Shown: positions 44,293 through 56,022 of the stretch, in pieces | Layout: every line of letters begins with the position of its first letter | Position numbering within the stretch: the stretch's first letter is position 1 | Assembly (NCBI RefSeq): GCF_004359215.1 | Contig: NC_090616.1 | Span: 2,127,121-2,191,120, forward strand | Source: Bremia lactucae | Taxonomy: Eukaryota > Oomycota > Peronosporomycetes > Peronosporales > Peronosporaceae | Direction: 5' to 3' | Length of the DNA: 64,000 nucleotides | The notes under the pieces: generated by a model | Told to the model about the DNA's origin: nothing | Database searches by the model: none | What the model saw: only the letters and a program-made list of their open reading frames with translations | Position numbers and translations under genes: made by a program

Positions 44293-45300
44293 TTGAGTAA
44301 AACTCATCGTCACTTCTGGACGAAGCTGTCCTGGCCCGTCCTGGATGATACAAAAGCTGCATTAAGTGCGCGGAGTGAGTCATTGATCCTTAAAGATCCT
44401 ACGGATCCACTTTATGTGTGGATCAAGGTATTCCAAGATGTGGTATATACCAATCCACCATCTGTTTTACCTGCGGATAGAGGTGTCCGTCATGAAATTG
44501 ACTTGGTCAATACTGTGTCACACGACAGCGGCCTTTATCAAGGGAACAGTGTGACGTCATTAACGATTTCTTTCGTGCTAAGTACGAGGCGGGAATGGTA
44601 CCCCGAGAGCAAATTTCCCCATTCGACACCAAAATTTTGTGTCAAAAAGCAAAAGGGTAAATAACGCATTGTACATGCTTATAATAAGCTGAATGCTGCC
44701 TCTATACCAGCACAAAACGTTATTCCTAGAACGGATGTTCAGAACAATGTGGTGGGATGTACAATGTACAGTGCACTTGACGGAGTCGATGGTCATGCGA
44801 ACTAGCGTTATCCCGCTTACAGCGGTTAGCAGCACAGGCAGTATGCTATGGGAGTGGTTGGTTATGCCACAAGGGCTTTCTAATGCCCCGGCAATATTTA
44901 ATCGTCTTGTGATGCAACTGTTCCGCCCTCATCGAGGTTATGCACCGACTTATTTTGATGACATTTTTGTCCATAGTCGTGCGGATCAGGTTCGGTCGGA
45001 TATGAAAAACCAATTTGATCATTTGCGAGCTGTGCTTGAGTGTATGCGCACAAATGAACTATATGCCAATGCATCTAAATGCATTTTTAGCGCAGAAGAA
45101 ATTCTTTTAGGGTGCTTTATTGAAAAGCGAGGCCTCAGAGCGGATCCCGCTAAGGTAAAAGCCATAGAAGATTGGCATGTTCCTAAAAATCAAATGAATT
45201 TGCTGAATTGGTTGGGTCTCGCCAATTATTTACACAAATTTAGCGAAAAATACTCTGATATGGCTAGGCCATTATCAAATCTCCTTAAAAAGGATACAGA
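44293..45300 (+). pseudogene. Reverse transcriptase of B3
   Basis: [15 protein letters not shown], then SSTGSMLWEWLVMPQGLSNA, YAPTYFDDIFVHSRAD (catalytic Asp pair intact), NASKCIFSAEEILLGCFIEK and WLGLANYLHKFSEKYSDMAR. The region between 44500 and 44780 is disrupted. Confidence 0.88.
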
Positions 45301-45309
45301 TTGGTGATG

Positions 45310-46980
45310 GACTTACCCAGAGCATAATGCCTTTCAAGCAGTAAAGGATAGACTTATCCATGCCCCGATTCTGGGACTGCCAAATCAAAATTGGCCTGTC
45401 AGTGTTGTCTGTGACGCATCGAATTTTGTTATTGGAAGTGCTCTGTTACAAACAAATAGTGACGGCATGAACGTGTCATTGCGTTCAAGTCTAGACAGCT
45501 CAAAGCTGCGAAAAAGAAGTACCCAGTTCATGACAAAGAGCTACTTGCTATGAAGTATGCTCTCGTCAAATTCAGAGCTCATCTGCTCGGCTCTAAGCCG
45601 TTTGTGATTTATATAGATCATGCGTCGTTACGCACGGCGACTAAGTCACCTCATCTCTCACAGAGAATGGCCCGATGGCCATCCTTTTTTGCGGAATAAA
45701 ACTTCGAGGTGAAAAAAAAATTCGGCAAGCAAAATGCTTTGGCCGATGCGTTATAACGCAGGCCGGATTATGAGGTTCTCATGCAACGACTATCTCGTCA
45801 CCTATTCCTGAATTAATCCGTTCGGCTTACGCCAAGGATGAACAGTGTGTAGCTCTGCTAGGAGGCTTAAAGAACTTGGATTCGGGTATTAAATTACCGG
45901 CACGTTTGCGTGCAAGTTTACATTGATTTTCTATCGATAACAACCTGTTGCTTTATTGCAAAGACATCGCGGACCCTCCGCGTGTCGTTGTTCCTCATGA
46001 TGAGGATTTGAAGTACCGGATCTCTATGAGGCATACGATACTGTCCTTGGTGGTCATCTCGGTAGAGAAAGACCTACGGCTCTATCAGCCAGAGTTATTG
46101 GTGGTCCAAACATTATAAATGGGTCAGCACATATGTTCGCACATGCGAAACGTGCCAATGGGTTAAACCCTCGGCACATGCTGCTGCGCCGCTGGCGAGT
46201 CTTCCCGTCCTCATAGGATGCTGGGAGTCCATTAGTATGTATTTTGGTTTTGGGCTGCCGAAAGATTCAGCCGGTAACTCCGGTATAGTGGTCTTTGTTG
46301 ACCGTTTGAGCAAAATGGCTCACTTAGCGGCCGTGCCGGATTCCATTGATAGAGGGGGTACAGCTAAGCTGTCTATCGATCGCGGGTTTCGACAACATGG
46401 TTTGCCTGTGGCAATTGTATCTGATTCGGATCCCCGTTTTCACGGGTAAATTCTGGAAATCAATTTTCCGAGTGCTTGGCACCAGATTGGATTTGTCCAC
46501 TGCGGACCATCCGCAAAAACCGATGATTAAACCAAACGTGTCAATCGCGTCATTAAAGACGTTTTACGCAGCGTGTGTGCTCAGACACCAAAGCGCTGGA
46601 GCTCAATACTACCAGTAGTGGAATTCGCGTTAAATAACGCTGTTGATGCCTCTACAGGCTATACTCCGTTTTATATAAACGGTCTTACCCACCCGTGCGC
46701 TCCGTTAACAATACCACTGCGTGGTTCAGGGCTTGGTGGGAGAGAATTGGCCGATAGGCTTGCTGATATCAGCCCTGTTACCGTTCGTAAACAAGTAAGC
46801 GAGTTTCTCGCGACGCGATTTAGTGTCTTAAGACATGTAAGGGATACGATGGCTAATAGCCAAGACAGACAAAAAGAACAAGCGGATGCCAAAGGCAGAA
46901 GCTGTATTAATTCTTATATGTTCGGAGACCGAGTTTTACTAAACGCTTAAACCTACCTACCAACTTGGTTTCCGCGGTCT
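45310..46980 (+). pseudogene. RNase H and integrase of B3
   Basis: RNase H starts with VVCDASNFVIGSAL. From 45520 onward the sequence is nearly base-for-base the same as B1 19232-20690, with the same stops and frameshifts. The domain blocks are as described for B1. Confidence 0.85.
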
Positions 46981-47702
46981 TCAAGAATAATTTGCGCCCG
47001 CGCTTTATTGGACCATTTTTACAGTCGTGGCCAAGAAGGGCCTAGCTTGTACGCAAAACCTCTCCAGCAAGCTGCGCACACACCCAGTATTTTACTTTGG
47101 CTTGCTTAAGCCATATCGAGACCCTTCCCACGTGGACTTGAAGGCGCTTGCGCCGAGACAGGCGGTCGTGCCGCAGATTGCTGTATCCTCACCAGGATGT
47201 TTAGTTGGCCCTCTAAACGAAACTAGCTGACACTCCAGTGTCGAAAGACGGTACCGAACCGCGTCAAAAGAGCTCTCAACCCGAGCAAGGACCTCATGAA
47301 GAAGTTGCACCTCGTGCCGTAGAGCATCAAATGCTTCTGCCGAAATTTCGGCCCCCTCCCGCGCTGCTTGATGCGCAGGGGATCCTCCAGTTTCATGTGG
47401 AAAAACTTTTAAAGCGACGTCGTCGTGAGGGTCAATACCAGTATCTGGTGAAGTGGCTAGGGTGCCCCTCTTCTGAAAACTCTTAAGGGTTCGAGGTACC
47501 TTTTCGGCAAGATTGCCTGTACGCCGGTGACGTTTTTGAGCGCCAAGATCAGGGTCAACTCGCGTCAAACGACGCTTCCCACCACTAATCGCGGGATTAC
47601 GTGGATCTAAAGCCTCAGTGCGGCTTCGATCCTTGGTTGTACGGTCAAATGAAGCACTGAAATATTGGCTAGGCCTTACTTCGTTTTGTGGCATAAATGC
47701 CG
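45520..47702 (+). repeat. Near-identical tract shared with B1 (19232-21414)
   Basis: It has a constant offset of 26288 bp and two mismatches by eye. Divergence jumps to roughly 15 percent immediately to the left and rises again to the right. Confidence 0.85.
47238..47580 (+). pseudogene. Chromodomain of B3
   Basis: Same as B1: FHVEKLLKRRRREGQYQYL, VKWLGCPSSENS, then a stop codon inside the module. Confidence 0.8.
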
Positions 47703-48491
47703 AACGTAACTGGCCTTTGGCCTTAAGCTTAGCAAAGTCGAAGCGAAGCTTCCGTTCCAAACGAACATCACATCTATCCGCAGACTCTCTGATATTCCAG
47801 ATATTACGGAGTTTGCGGGCCGGTGAACCCATTTCGAAAATGAGACTTCGTTTTCAGTTCCTGTTTCGTTTGGAAACAAAACGATCGGATTTTCCCTCAT
47901 GGAGGTCACCGAAGCCCCACGGGCTTGATCACGTAAACGCGTCAGATACTGGCTTCGCATCATTACCTTCAGAGTAAGGTATTGCTCATGAAGAGCGTCG
48001 TGAGAAGCGATTTCCTCCGGCGTCCTCGCCGGGTCACCAGAGATCCAGATGGCCAAGCTGTGACCCGATATCTCTTTGAGACGCTCGTCCGCCCTAAGCG
48101 GAGTGAATCTATAGTCACTATGAGCCTTGGCTTTCGCTATTTCGGCAGCTCGACGACGAGCTCTTTCCTCTATGAGGATTATCTGCTCTTGCTCTTCATC
48201 AAGTGGATTCGTAATAATGTTGGACTCAGGGTCCCGTGTCCTGCTCAATGCAGTTAAGACATCAGCGACACTACGTTCTGAGAACGGATTCGGGGCTCGC
48301 CGACGTTCGTCCGGAGGAGAAGGCGTGAGCGAACGCCGCTCGTTTTCCTCGTCCTCTGATTGAGAGTGACTTTCAAAGTCCACCATTCCCTCATCGTCGA
48401 GGAAGGTGCTCAGAGTCTGTGACTCACGCTTGATTGTCATTAGACAAAGGAATGGAAAACACAACCAAACGGTTAGCTGTTTAGGTTCCAT
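47500..48491 (-). CDS. Antisense accessory ORF of family B (copy in B3), one frameshift
   Basis: It lies on the minus strand between the chromodomain and the 3' LTR and starts about 60 bp from the LTR. Candidate starts are the ATGs at 48491 (MEPKQLTVWL) and 48440 (MTIKRESQTL). Residues that follow are acidic and Ser/Pro-rich (DFESHSQSEDEENERRSLTP), then a charged helical stretch (EERARRRAAEIAKAKAHSDY) and a globular-looking end. A frameshift near 47840 is needed to reach the part also present in B1 (RLERKLRFDFAKLKAKGQLR, FMPQNEVRPSQYF). Its true end is uncertain, perhaps near 47600-47500. I do not recognise the protein. Position, direction and composition parallel the family-A antisense ORF, but sequence similarity between the two is not evident. 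Confidence 0.55.
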
Positions 48492-48551
48492 CCTCAAAGA
48501 GGAAATGAAGCGAATGTTGTCACTCGGTGTCAACAGTCTGATGGGGGAGGG

Positions 48552-49009
48552 TGTAACGGGGCACACATCGGTTGGAGAACCGTTGTTGTGGTACATTTAC
48601 TTTATGGTAAAATATTCTTTTATCTAATTTTAAAATAGGTGATTAACGTGGTCGCCGCCAGATATAAATCTGTCGGCCAAAATTTATTTTTTTAATTAGC
48701 TAGGGTAAGGTCTTTAGATTTAAATAATTAATAAATGTTCAGTTCCCCTTTTGATCTTAATGCGTGAAGTGCCATCCTAAGGCTTGCGCATTGATCTGTA
48801 AGAGACAGAAGCCTTTCTAAGGTATATCATCTTGGGCACTAGTTGCACTTGGTTCTACGAACCCCTGAATCCCTTGAACTAGGATTCCTTAAGCTTTGGT
48901 AGCTTGTACGACTCCCTGAGTTGTTAAACCCATTAGTTCAATAGAACTAAGTGACTCTCTGAGTCTGAAAGTCTTCCTCTGACTTTAGGAGCAAGGTAGC
49001 TCCGCAACA
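48552..49009 (+). repeat. 3' LTR of B3
   Basis: It begins TGTAACGGGGCACAC and ends GCTCCGCAACA (458 bp). It is closer in the middle to the LTR of B1 than to the deleted 5' LTR of B3 itself. Confidence 0.85.
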
Positions 49010-49719
49010 CAATTCATATCGGCTTTTATTCGTAACTTCTCAGTTAAAAGCATTTTGCTATCTCACAAATAAATTACGCATATATTGAAAAGTCTTTTTG
49101 CAGGTCTTTCATGCTACTGAGGCCTGCAAAAAGTTTTCTCGATATAAATTTCTAATTAACACTAAGTTGTTACAATTACGCTTACTCTCATAAATATAGA
49201 GGTAACCCACCTTGTTACAGCTGCTGCTCTATGTTCGTGCCTGCTGAGAGTGCTGCGGATATCTAGCCCGGTTCGTGTTGAAATGTAAAAATTTGCAATA
49301 GAATTAATGGGTTCGAATCTGGTGTCTATTTCGAAACGTGTTTTTTCAATGTAATTATGTTCGGTCAGTTCAGATTATTTTAGATTGAATGCTGTGCTTG
49401 TCTGTAGATATTGATTGGCCATTTTTCTATTTATGACATTCTCAACATTATTAACTAGTAAAATTGGCAAATTGTGGTCATGTGTGTGGTCGTCGTAATT
49501 TTGACTTTGGCCGTAGTAGTTGTGTCTGTGGCGTAGTCATTTTGTCTGTGGCCGTAGCGGCTGCCTTAATCAGAAAGATGTCTGAGTGATGTATGAGTAC
49601 TTGAATAGTGTGAGTTTTTATTAGGATTTTTACTCAGCTACAAACAAATCTTAAAGCGAAGTCATTCATGCATTTGTACGAGCCAAAGCAATCAAAAACT
49701 TTCAATAGTGTCGGATTTT
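49010..49719. other. Intergenic between B3 and the effector pseudogene
   Basis: AT-rich. A loose repeat of GTCTGTGGCCGTAG-like words lies at 49490-49560. No gene is seen. Confidence 0.45.
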
Positions 49720-50930
49720 TTAAGGAGCAGCAACTGTCGTAACTGTATGTCCACTCAGTAATATCTGGAATGTTGCGAAAGCCTCTTCGTCTGGCCTCTT
49801 TATCCCGTTTTTAATGCCCTTAATAAACGTATCAGCCATGTATGAGTCGTCAGGAAAAATCAGTCGGAGGAATTTGATACGATCTTTCTTGACAGAATGT
49901 TTACTGTCATGTTTTTGGCAATTTTCCTCAAATTTAAGCAATGCTGTTTGAAGTGGAAAAGATGACGGCTCAGGCAATTTAAATAACTCACCACTCATCG
50001 TATATTGACGTGCCAGGCGAATTTGAAATAGCATGTCGCGTGCAAGTATGTTTTTGTTGACACGATAAGCTTGAGCAAGCTTCAATTCAACAATGTTAGT
50101 CGACCCTTCCGATTTTTTGTTGTTTGACGAGAGAAGAACGACATATCCATACAAGCGTGAAAATATTTTTACTTCTTCATCAGTTGGGGCATATTTCCCA
50201 TCGTTGCAGACATACGACCAGACTTTGTCCAGCGGCACTTTGTCCATCATTCACTTCATAGCTAGATCATACTTCAGGGTCATAAAAAAAGTATCGAACA
50301 ATTTCTTTTGTGCTATGTAGCGCGCTAATTTCCTCTCACCGCCATACGCGGTAGAAAGCATCTCTAGCAATATTTCATTGGGATAATCTGGCCTGATATC
50401 TGCTATGAAATCTTTTAGCTTCTCAAGGTTTTCATTGGTAAGAGCGTTCACGCGATCTTTAGGAATCTCAAGAATCATTGCGTTGACATTTTCCAATTTT
50501 GAGATTTTTTAAGCACACTTGTTGTTCCTTATATGAAAGTTGTTTGCTGATGCCGTGCCGACTCCATCATCTTCTTCATCGTAGCAGCACCATACTCCAA
50601 TTCTAATAGCTCAAATAATGAAGTAGGGTCGTCGTGGTGAAACGAGTTAAAACTCTTGACGAGTTTACTCAAATACTGAAGCTGCGCACAGTTTCTTTCC
50701 AAAGCCTTACTCGAAGACAAGTCCAAATCTATCACGAGATTCAAAATTGCCACCACGTCCACCTTTGAAAGCGGCAAGAATCTTATGACTTGATAGATTA
50801 AAGCTTTGTATTGATCCATGAAGCCTTTCCCATCGCTTTCGACACTTGTTTCTGCGTAAACGCGTAATCTTCGTTGAATAGGAGCGTCAGTATTCATAGC
50901 ATGAACCGGTAAAGCGCTTGCCAGCGTCAT
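49720..50930 (-). pseudogene. RXLR-type effector pseudogene with LWY-like repeats
   Basis: Three minus-strand frames in a row make up one broken gene: 50930-50529, 50496-50251 and 50250-49720. The first begins with what looks like the end of a signal peptide (MTLASALPVHA). It is followed at residues 20-23 by the RXLR motif (RRLR, about 50873-50862); no dEER follows. The body contains the repeated pattern seen in LWY modules: LFELLELEYGAATMKKM (about 50600) and EMLSTAYGGERKLARYI (about 50360). Later comes a Trp-containing helix (DKVWSY) with Tyr/Leu-rich helices after it. Lesions: an in-frame stop just upstream of the first ATG where the signal peptide should continue, a frameshift near 50530-50500, and an in-frame stop at 50253-50251. 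RXLR effectors are secreted and act inside host plant cells; this copy should not give a full product. Confidence 0.7.
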
Positions 50931-51025
50931 TTATGAAGTAGCAGAAAACCGCGGTAGTTTGATAGAGAATTTTGGAACATTAGTTGTAACTTTTGTGAAT
51001 TTAAGGAATCAAAAGTGATAGTCAA

Positions 51026-54000
51026 ATGTACCCGGGCCAACAAAATCTAGAGAAAATCATGGCGGCGTCCCGTGCGGACACTCTACCACCACCTCACGAC
51101 GTCGCGCAAGCTCCTCCTTATCGAAAATACGCGCAGCCTCTGAAAAAGGCAAGACTTAATGCTGAGAGGAAGCGACGAGTGGCACCACGCATGCGCACTG
51201 TGCGCTTCACAACGAACGTGCATCCTACTACGCTCGTTCCGTACCTCTTCAGCGAGCGTAGGGGTCACAATATCTACTTCATTATGAATATAACGGGCTG
51301 TAGAATCAAGCATTGTGCCTTGTCACCTGAGGACTCACAGCGGTTGCCACCAAGCTCTATCTTTGATATGAATTTCCTACTTTCGGGCGAGAGTCGGGAG
51401 ATGTTAGATGAAGCCACACGGCAATTACAGCGATTAATCGATAAAGTACAAGTGTATTTACAGAAGAAGGCAAGAGTGGGTCGACCACGCGAGGAAATCG
51501 AGGTGGAAGCCTGGAGAGAGCCGTATTATGAGCCAAGAGGCAGTGCTAGACAACGTCGTGATCGAATGTCGTCGCAATGGACAGATATTGATGCCACAGA
51601 GGCTGCAATAGCGTCTACGAGTGGACATTTTTTTGATGGTATGTACGTGGATGACGACGTGGAGGACGAGTGGCATAGCGCTTCCATGCAGCATGGATAC
51701 AATTCTCGTCATGTCGTCCGAAAGTATCACGAGCGGCCAAGGTATGTGGAAGAAAACGATGGGGAGATCGATAATAAGCGTGACTTTCTTGTACAAACGA
51801 GTCAACATGGCGATTCTTTTAAGGCTGAAGCATTATACCTGCAGCAAAGAGGGCGAACAATGAGGCAATTTGTCCCACGCCGTCGGCGGTATATGCCGCA
51901 TACGTATCCGGATTACGCGTATGAGTATACAAGGAAAACACCTCTTTCGCCACATGGTCGGATGTCGACTCAGCGCATTCGTCGTGATTATGACGCGCAC
52001 TATAGTCCGCTTGCTTTCAATTCAAAGCACAATTTGAATATAAATGAGAACAGTGATGCTTTTCTTGACGGAGATTTGTCACACGATGACACTACCATTG
52101 ATCTCACTCAGGAGTCTGCAAGAGGCGGCAAATCCATGCAAAGTCTTGATAATGAAGAGTTACACCAGCGTATGCGTCCTCGACGAAGTCTTAAGCGCCC
52201 GCTTAGCAAAGTTTCTCGCAACGGACTACCGCCACCATTGATCTATCGGCCTCGACCGCCACTTATGTATGAATATGAAGCTTTGGAGGATGATGACGAC
52301 ATTTTGATGAGTGAAGACGAGGAGATGGCGTATGAATATGGTGCACGGTATCGCCCACGGATTGTGCATCGGAATCGATTTGATAGTGTCAGTTCCGAAC
52401 ATTGGAGTAGTTTTGCAGAGCAAACGTACCCACAGAATTGCAAACGGCATCGTGGTACTCAAGACAGCTCGTTTTACAAGCATGATGACCACAACTTTGA
52501 CAGGCAAAATCGCGAGCGCGCTGATATCTCTAGCTCGCATCTTACTGATCCAAGTGACGATGATATTGTTAGCTCGGAGCCTTATCCACTCCAGGCAAAT
52601 TGTTCAAATCAAGTTGAAGTCTCGACGGAAAATGGTTCGACGGTTTCTAGTTCATGTGATTATAACTTTGGGCATGTGGTCGAGGACGGTGAAACTCCGG
52701 AGACCCTTAGCAATAATTGTACGCAGACGGACAGTACGTTTGAGGTTGTAATTCATGCCACTAGCTCGATTAGAGCCAGCCCGACACAAGACTTGACTTT
52801 AGACCAGAGATGCTACGTTTCTAAAGACGCGGGTCTGTCTTCGCGTGACGAAGAGGTTGTCGATGAAAGACAAGGTCGCGTATTTGATGAACCTGTGTTA
52901 CAAACTGTGCCTCTGAAATCGATTAAAAGGATGGACGCTGGATCGCCACAGAGGTTTGTCCTGACATGAGGTTTACTGACTATTCATCTTGATGCACGTG
53001 TGTCTGTTCGTTAACATATCAATACTGACGCCATTTTTCTTTAAATAGGAACGAATTGGACAATTGTGTTGATAGCGTGTCATCCATTGCTACGAAGAAC
53101 GCCGAGAGCACACTTTCGTTCGACGTGGAGAATGCGACGAGTAATTTACTGGAATCTACGGAACCATCTGAAAGCAATGTGAGTAATCGCAAAGATCCGC
53201 ACGAACTATTACCAGCTCGCGAAAGTAACGTCCTGCAAGATATTAGTCCTACTCATTCGCAGCCTTCTAAATCTAGGTCGGAGATCTTCATCTCAGCTGA
53301 CCATGTCATTACAGATACCATTCGGATAAATAATCACGTGATTGCATCGTTAGGGCGAGTAAGCAACATCGAAGCCGAGTTCGTGAAGGTGAAAACATCG
53401 TTGTCAGGCCAAAAAGACAAATATTATCAATTGAAAAAAAGCAGCGAGTATCACCGAAGACTCGAAGTATTGTGCAACATTGTGCAGGATCTTCAATACA
53501 AGATCAGTTTCCAGTCATGCGAGCTTCACGACACTAGCAAACACACGCTTTTAGTAAAGCTTGATCAGTTTATGGAGAGTCTGCTACGTACATGTGGACA
53601 GTCGACGGGGAAACAGATTGCCGCTTTGCAGACTGAATTGGAACGTATTCTTGCAACGGAAGAGCCGACGTTTCGAAATTGGGAGCATACTAACAATGAA
53701 GAAGCGACTAGGCCTTCCAAGTTTTCAAATAGCGCCTTCTCTACGGCGCTTACCGTATCTGCTCAACAAAATCAAGACAAGAGTGAGGACGACACAGGTG
53801 GAATGGACTGGGAAGATAATGATTGGATTGAGGAGAATGCGTCGGCAGCTCCGACTTGCGACGACGATCAAGACAGCACCGAGCCGCATGTTCTATCAAA
53901 TCAAAGCACTTTCAAAGTCAAAGAAGAAGCTTCTTTGCTCTGGTCTCAAGAGCTGCCACCGCACATTCGGTCTCTTATGGCTCGAGTGACGTCGTGTGAC

Positions 54001-55833
54001 CCACCAACATACGTGATGAGGGCGATGCATAAAAACCTGTTGGATGAAATCTCGAAAGGTGATCCTTACTATTATTTACGCCCAGCGACACCATCCAAAG
54101 AAGCTTTGACGTTCTCATCTTCAGCATCGTCTCTTATGTGTGAATTTGGCTGTCGTGGGGTGTCAGCGATCAAGTGGGAACGAAAGCTGGTGTCTCAAAT
54201 TGGGTCGCGCATTAAATCGTTTGACATTGTCGCGTACTCGCTCGCTCGTAGGAGTGGAGAAACGATTTGTAATCGTCGAAAATTGAATTCTATGATTCGA
54301 AAGGTCCATCTCTTTGGAATGCAATTGCACTCGTTCATATCGCACCTGTATTGTGTCAAGGGCCATGGAACGTGCAAAGAAGTAGACTCGCTATCGACAG
54401 CGTTGAATCGATCTCACTTTGAACGCAAGATGAGTGTGTACAAATCCAAATTGAAGCTCGAAGTACCGCACCAACACGTTTTACAGCAGCCAAACAGTGC
54501 TAAGGAAGTACCACAAGAGCTCTTGCATGATACGTTTGAGTTTTTCCCCGAGCTTCTTCTTTTCGTGGATATTTGGGGATACAATTATCGTGAGAGTTTG
54601 TATAAGCGTCACGATCAGACAAGTGTCTTTCAAAGTCAACATTTGGATTCAAGTGCTGTCTTTCCACTTGCATTTTGCTCTGAAGTAGAGACGCTAGCGT
54701 TTGATTTCGAGCACGATAGCAACGGACTTCTTCGCGTCATTTGCGACGAGCTCTTGACGATTGTGTGTCTGTGGAATGATTTCACGTGGACTGATGAGTT
54801 TACGTCTGTAAATATCGACCGGATCGTAATGTTTGAAACAAAATCGATGGCTTGTATTCTCAAGATTCTCGACGTGTATGGTAATCATCTACAAGCGCTT
54901 TGGGCCGTGCATTTACTAGACGAGCCGGAACAACTTCACGATATTCATATGACACAGCTCAACGCGTATTATAGTGATCGAAGCCACGGTAGTGTAAGGA
55001 CAAGAGTTGCGGGAAAAGGACCAAGCAATGGCACAAGTACGATTGATGGGCTTGTGGCAAATGAAATCATTGAACAGCGTCTTGCTGAAACGTACTGGAG
55101 TCGCAAAGTCTCTTTACGGTCGTTCGAACATGACGCAGTCGATGACGATATGGAAGGTAGCAATTTAATGTCAGCACTACTTTCAAGTGTCGAGGCGATT
55201 CCTTCATGGAATAAACAGACGCGAGATTCCCTCATGTTACGCTGGAGCGATGTGTACGCGATGCGCAACGATCTGAACGCGCTGTCTGCTGTCACGAACC
55301 ACACGCTAAAGCATGAACTCACGAGTATTCGCTGTCACGAGAGTGTAGCAAGTCAAGACGTGTCGAGTGAAGTCGTGGTGGATTTGACAACGCGACAATT
55401 GGCAACAGCGGTACGTCGCACACAGATTTTGATTCAAGAGGCTTCTAGCAGAGCTACGAAACTTGCGCTCCATTCTGCATCGAAACAGCTTCCTTCAGAT
55501 GCGAAAAGCATTGACGAAGAAGAGAGAAAACATAAAAGTATTGAGATAGCGACGCCGACTCAAGAGCTACGATATGACAAATCGAGTTGTGCTTTGGACA
55601 CGCGACTGGATGAACTGCACGAAGCTGAGGTGTGTACACGGGATGAACTCGAGTTGAAGGACGTGATCCAATTAATGGCCGTCACAAAGCAGAAGATCCA
55701 AGAGCTTTGCAGTCATAGTCCGCGATCAGCTCGCATGCGGGAAAAACGTCAGTCGCAGTCGTTGCAACTTGCACGTCAAACGGTTGAAATGTTGCGCAAT
55801 ATTCGAAGCATGTATACGTCACCGAGTCGGTAA
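51026..55833 (+). CDS. Large two-exon protein with KH-like N-terminal region (1570 residues)
   Basis: Exon 1 is 51026-52953, exon 2 is 53049-55833. The 95-bp intron starts GTTTGT and ends AAATAG, and joining keeps the frame (PQR then NELDNC); without it exon 1 would run into a TGA after VLT. Residues about 58-150 look like a KH-type RNA-binding fold (FSERRGHNIYFIMNITGCRI, then a beta strand and a long helix LDEATRQLQRLIDKV), though the GXXG loop is not classical. Residues about 160-640 are Arg/Tyr/Asp-rich and disordered. The second half is mostly helical and shares blocks with the next gene (about 1060 RKVHLFGMQLHSFISHLY and about 1138 FEFFPELLLFVDIW). RNA binding is inference. It lies 95 bp from, and divergent to, the effector pseudogene. 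Confidence 0.75.
52954..53048 (+). other. Intron in the 1570-residue gene
   Basis: GTTTGT donor, AAATAG acceptor, 95 bp, phase 2. A candidate branch site TTAAC lies about 35 bases before the acceptor. The frame is open across the join. Confidence 0.8.
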
Positions 55834-56022
55834 TGCTGCGCAATATCCGGCACATGTTTACCTCGCGACATATTAAAATGCCAATTAATTGTCTTTTAAC
55901 TAAATGATTATTTTTTTCTTAACTCGTTTTGTTTTTGGTTTCTTCTTTATTAAAAAAAAAGTTTTAGTGCCATTATGCAACACACGAAGCGGTATGCTTG
56001 TTAATGCGCTTGTTCTGAATGC

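Larger units (their letters stand above)
41813..49009 (+). mobile_element. Family-B Ty3/gypsy chromovirus B3, both LTRs present, inactive
   Basis: Plus-strand order: 5' LTR (41813-42144, internally deleted), gag (42201-43060), protease (about 43140-43460), spacer, RT (44293-45300), RNase H (45310-45760), integrase (45990-46980), chromodomain (47238-47580), antisense ORF (about 48491-47500), polypurine tract (GATGGGGGAGGG just before 48552) and 3' LTR (48552-49009). RT keeps the catalytic motif YFDD and protease keeps DSGA, unlike B1. Flanking bases do not form a target duplication. Confidence 0.9.

Noticed and set aside
49306..49330. B-box-like GGTTCGAATC word suggesting a tRNA gene
   Set aside because: No A box or cloverleaf stems around it.
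49490..49560. Repeated GTCTGTGGCCGTAG-like words, considered as a CRISPR-like array
   Set aside because: Irregular spacing, few copies, eukaryotic context.
52240..52760. Overlapping ORFs in other frames inside the 1570-residue gene
   Set aside because: Shadows of Arg/Asp-rich coding sequence; the main frame is continuous and longer.
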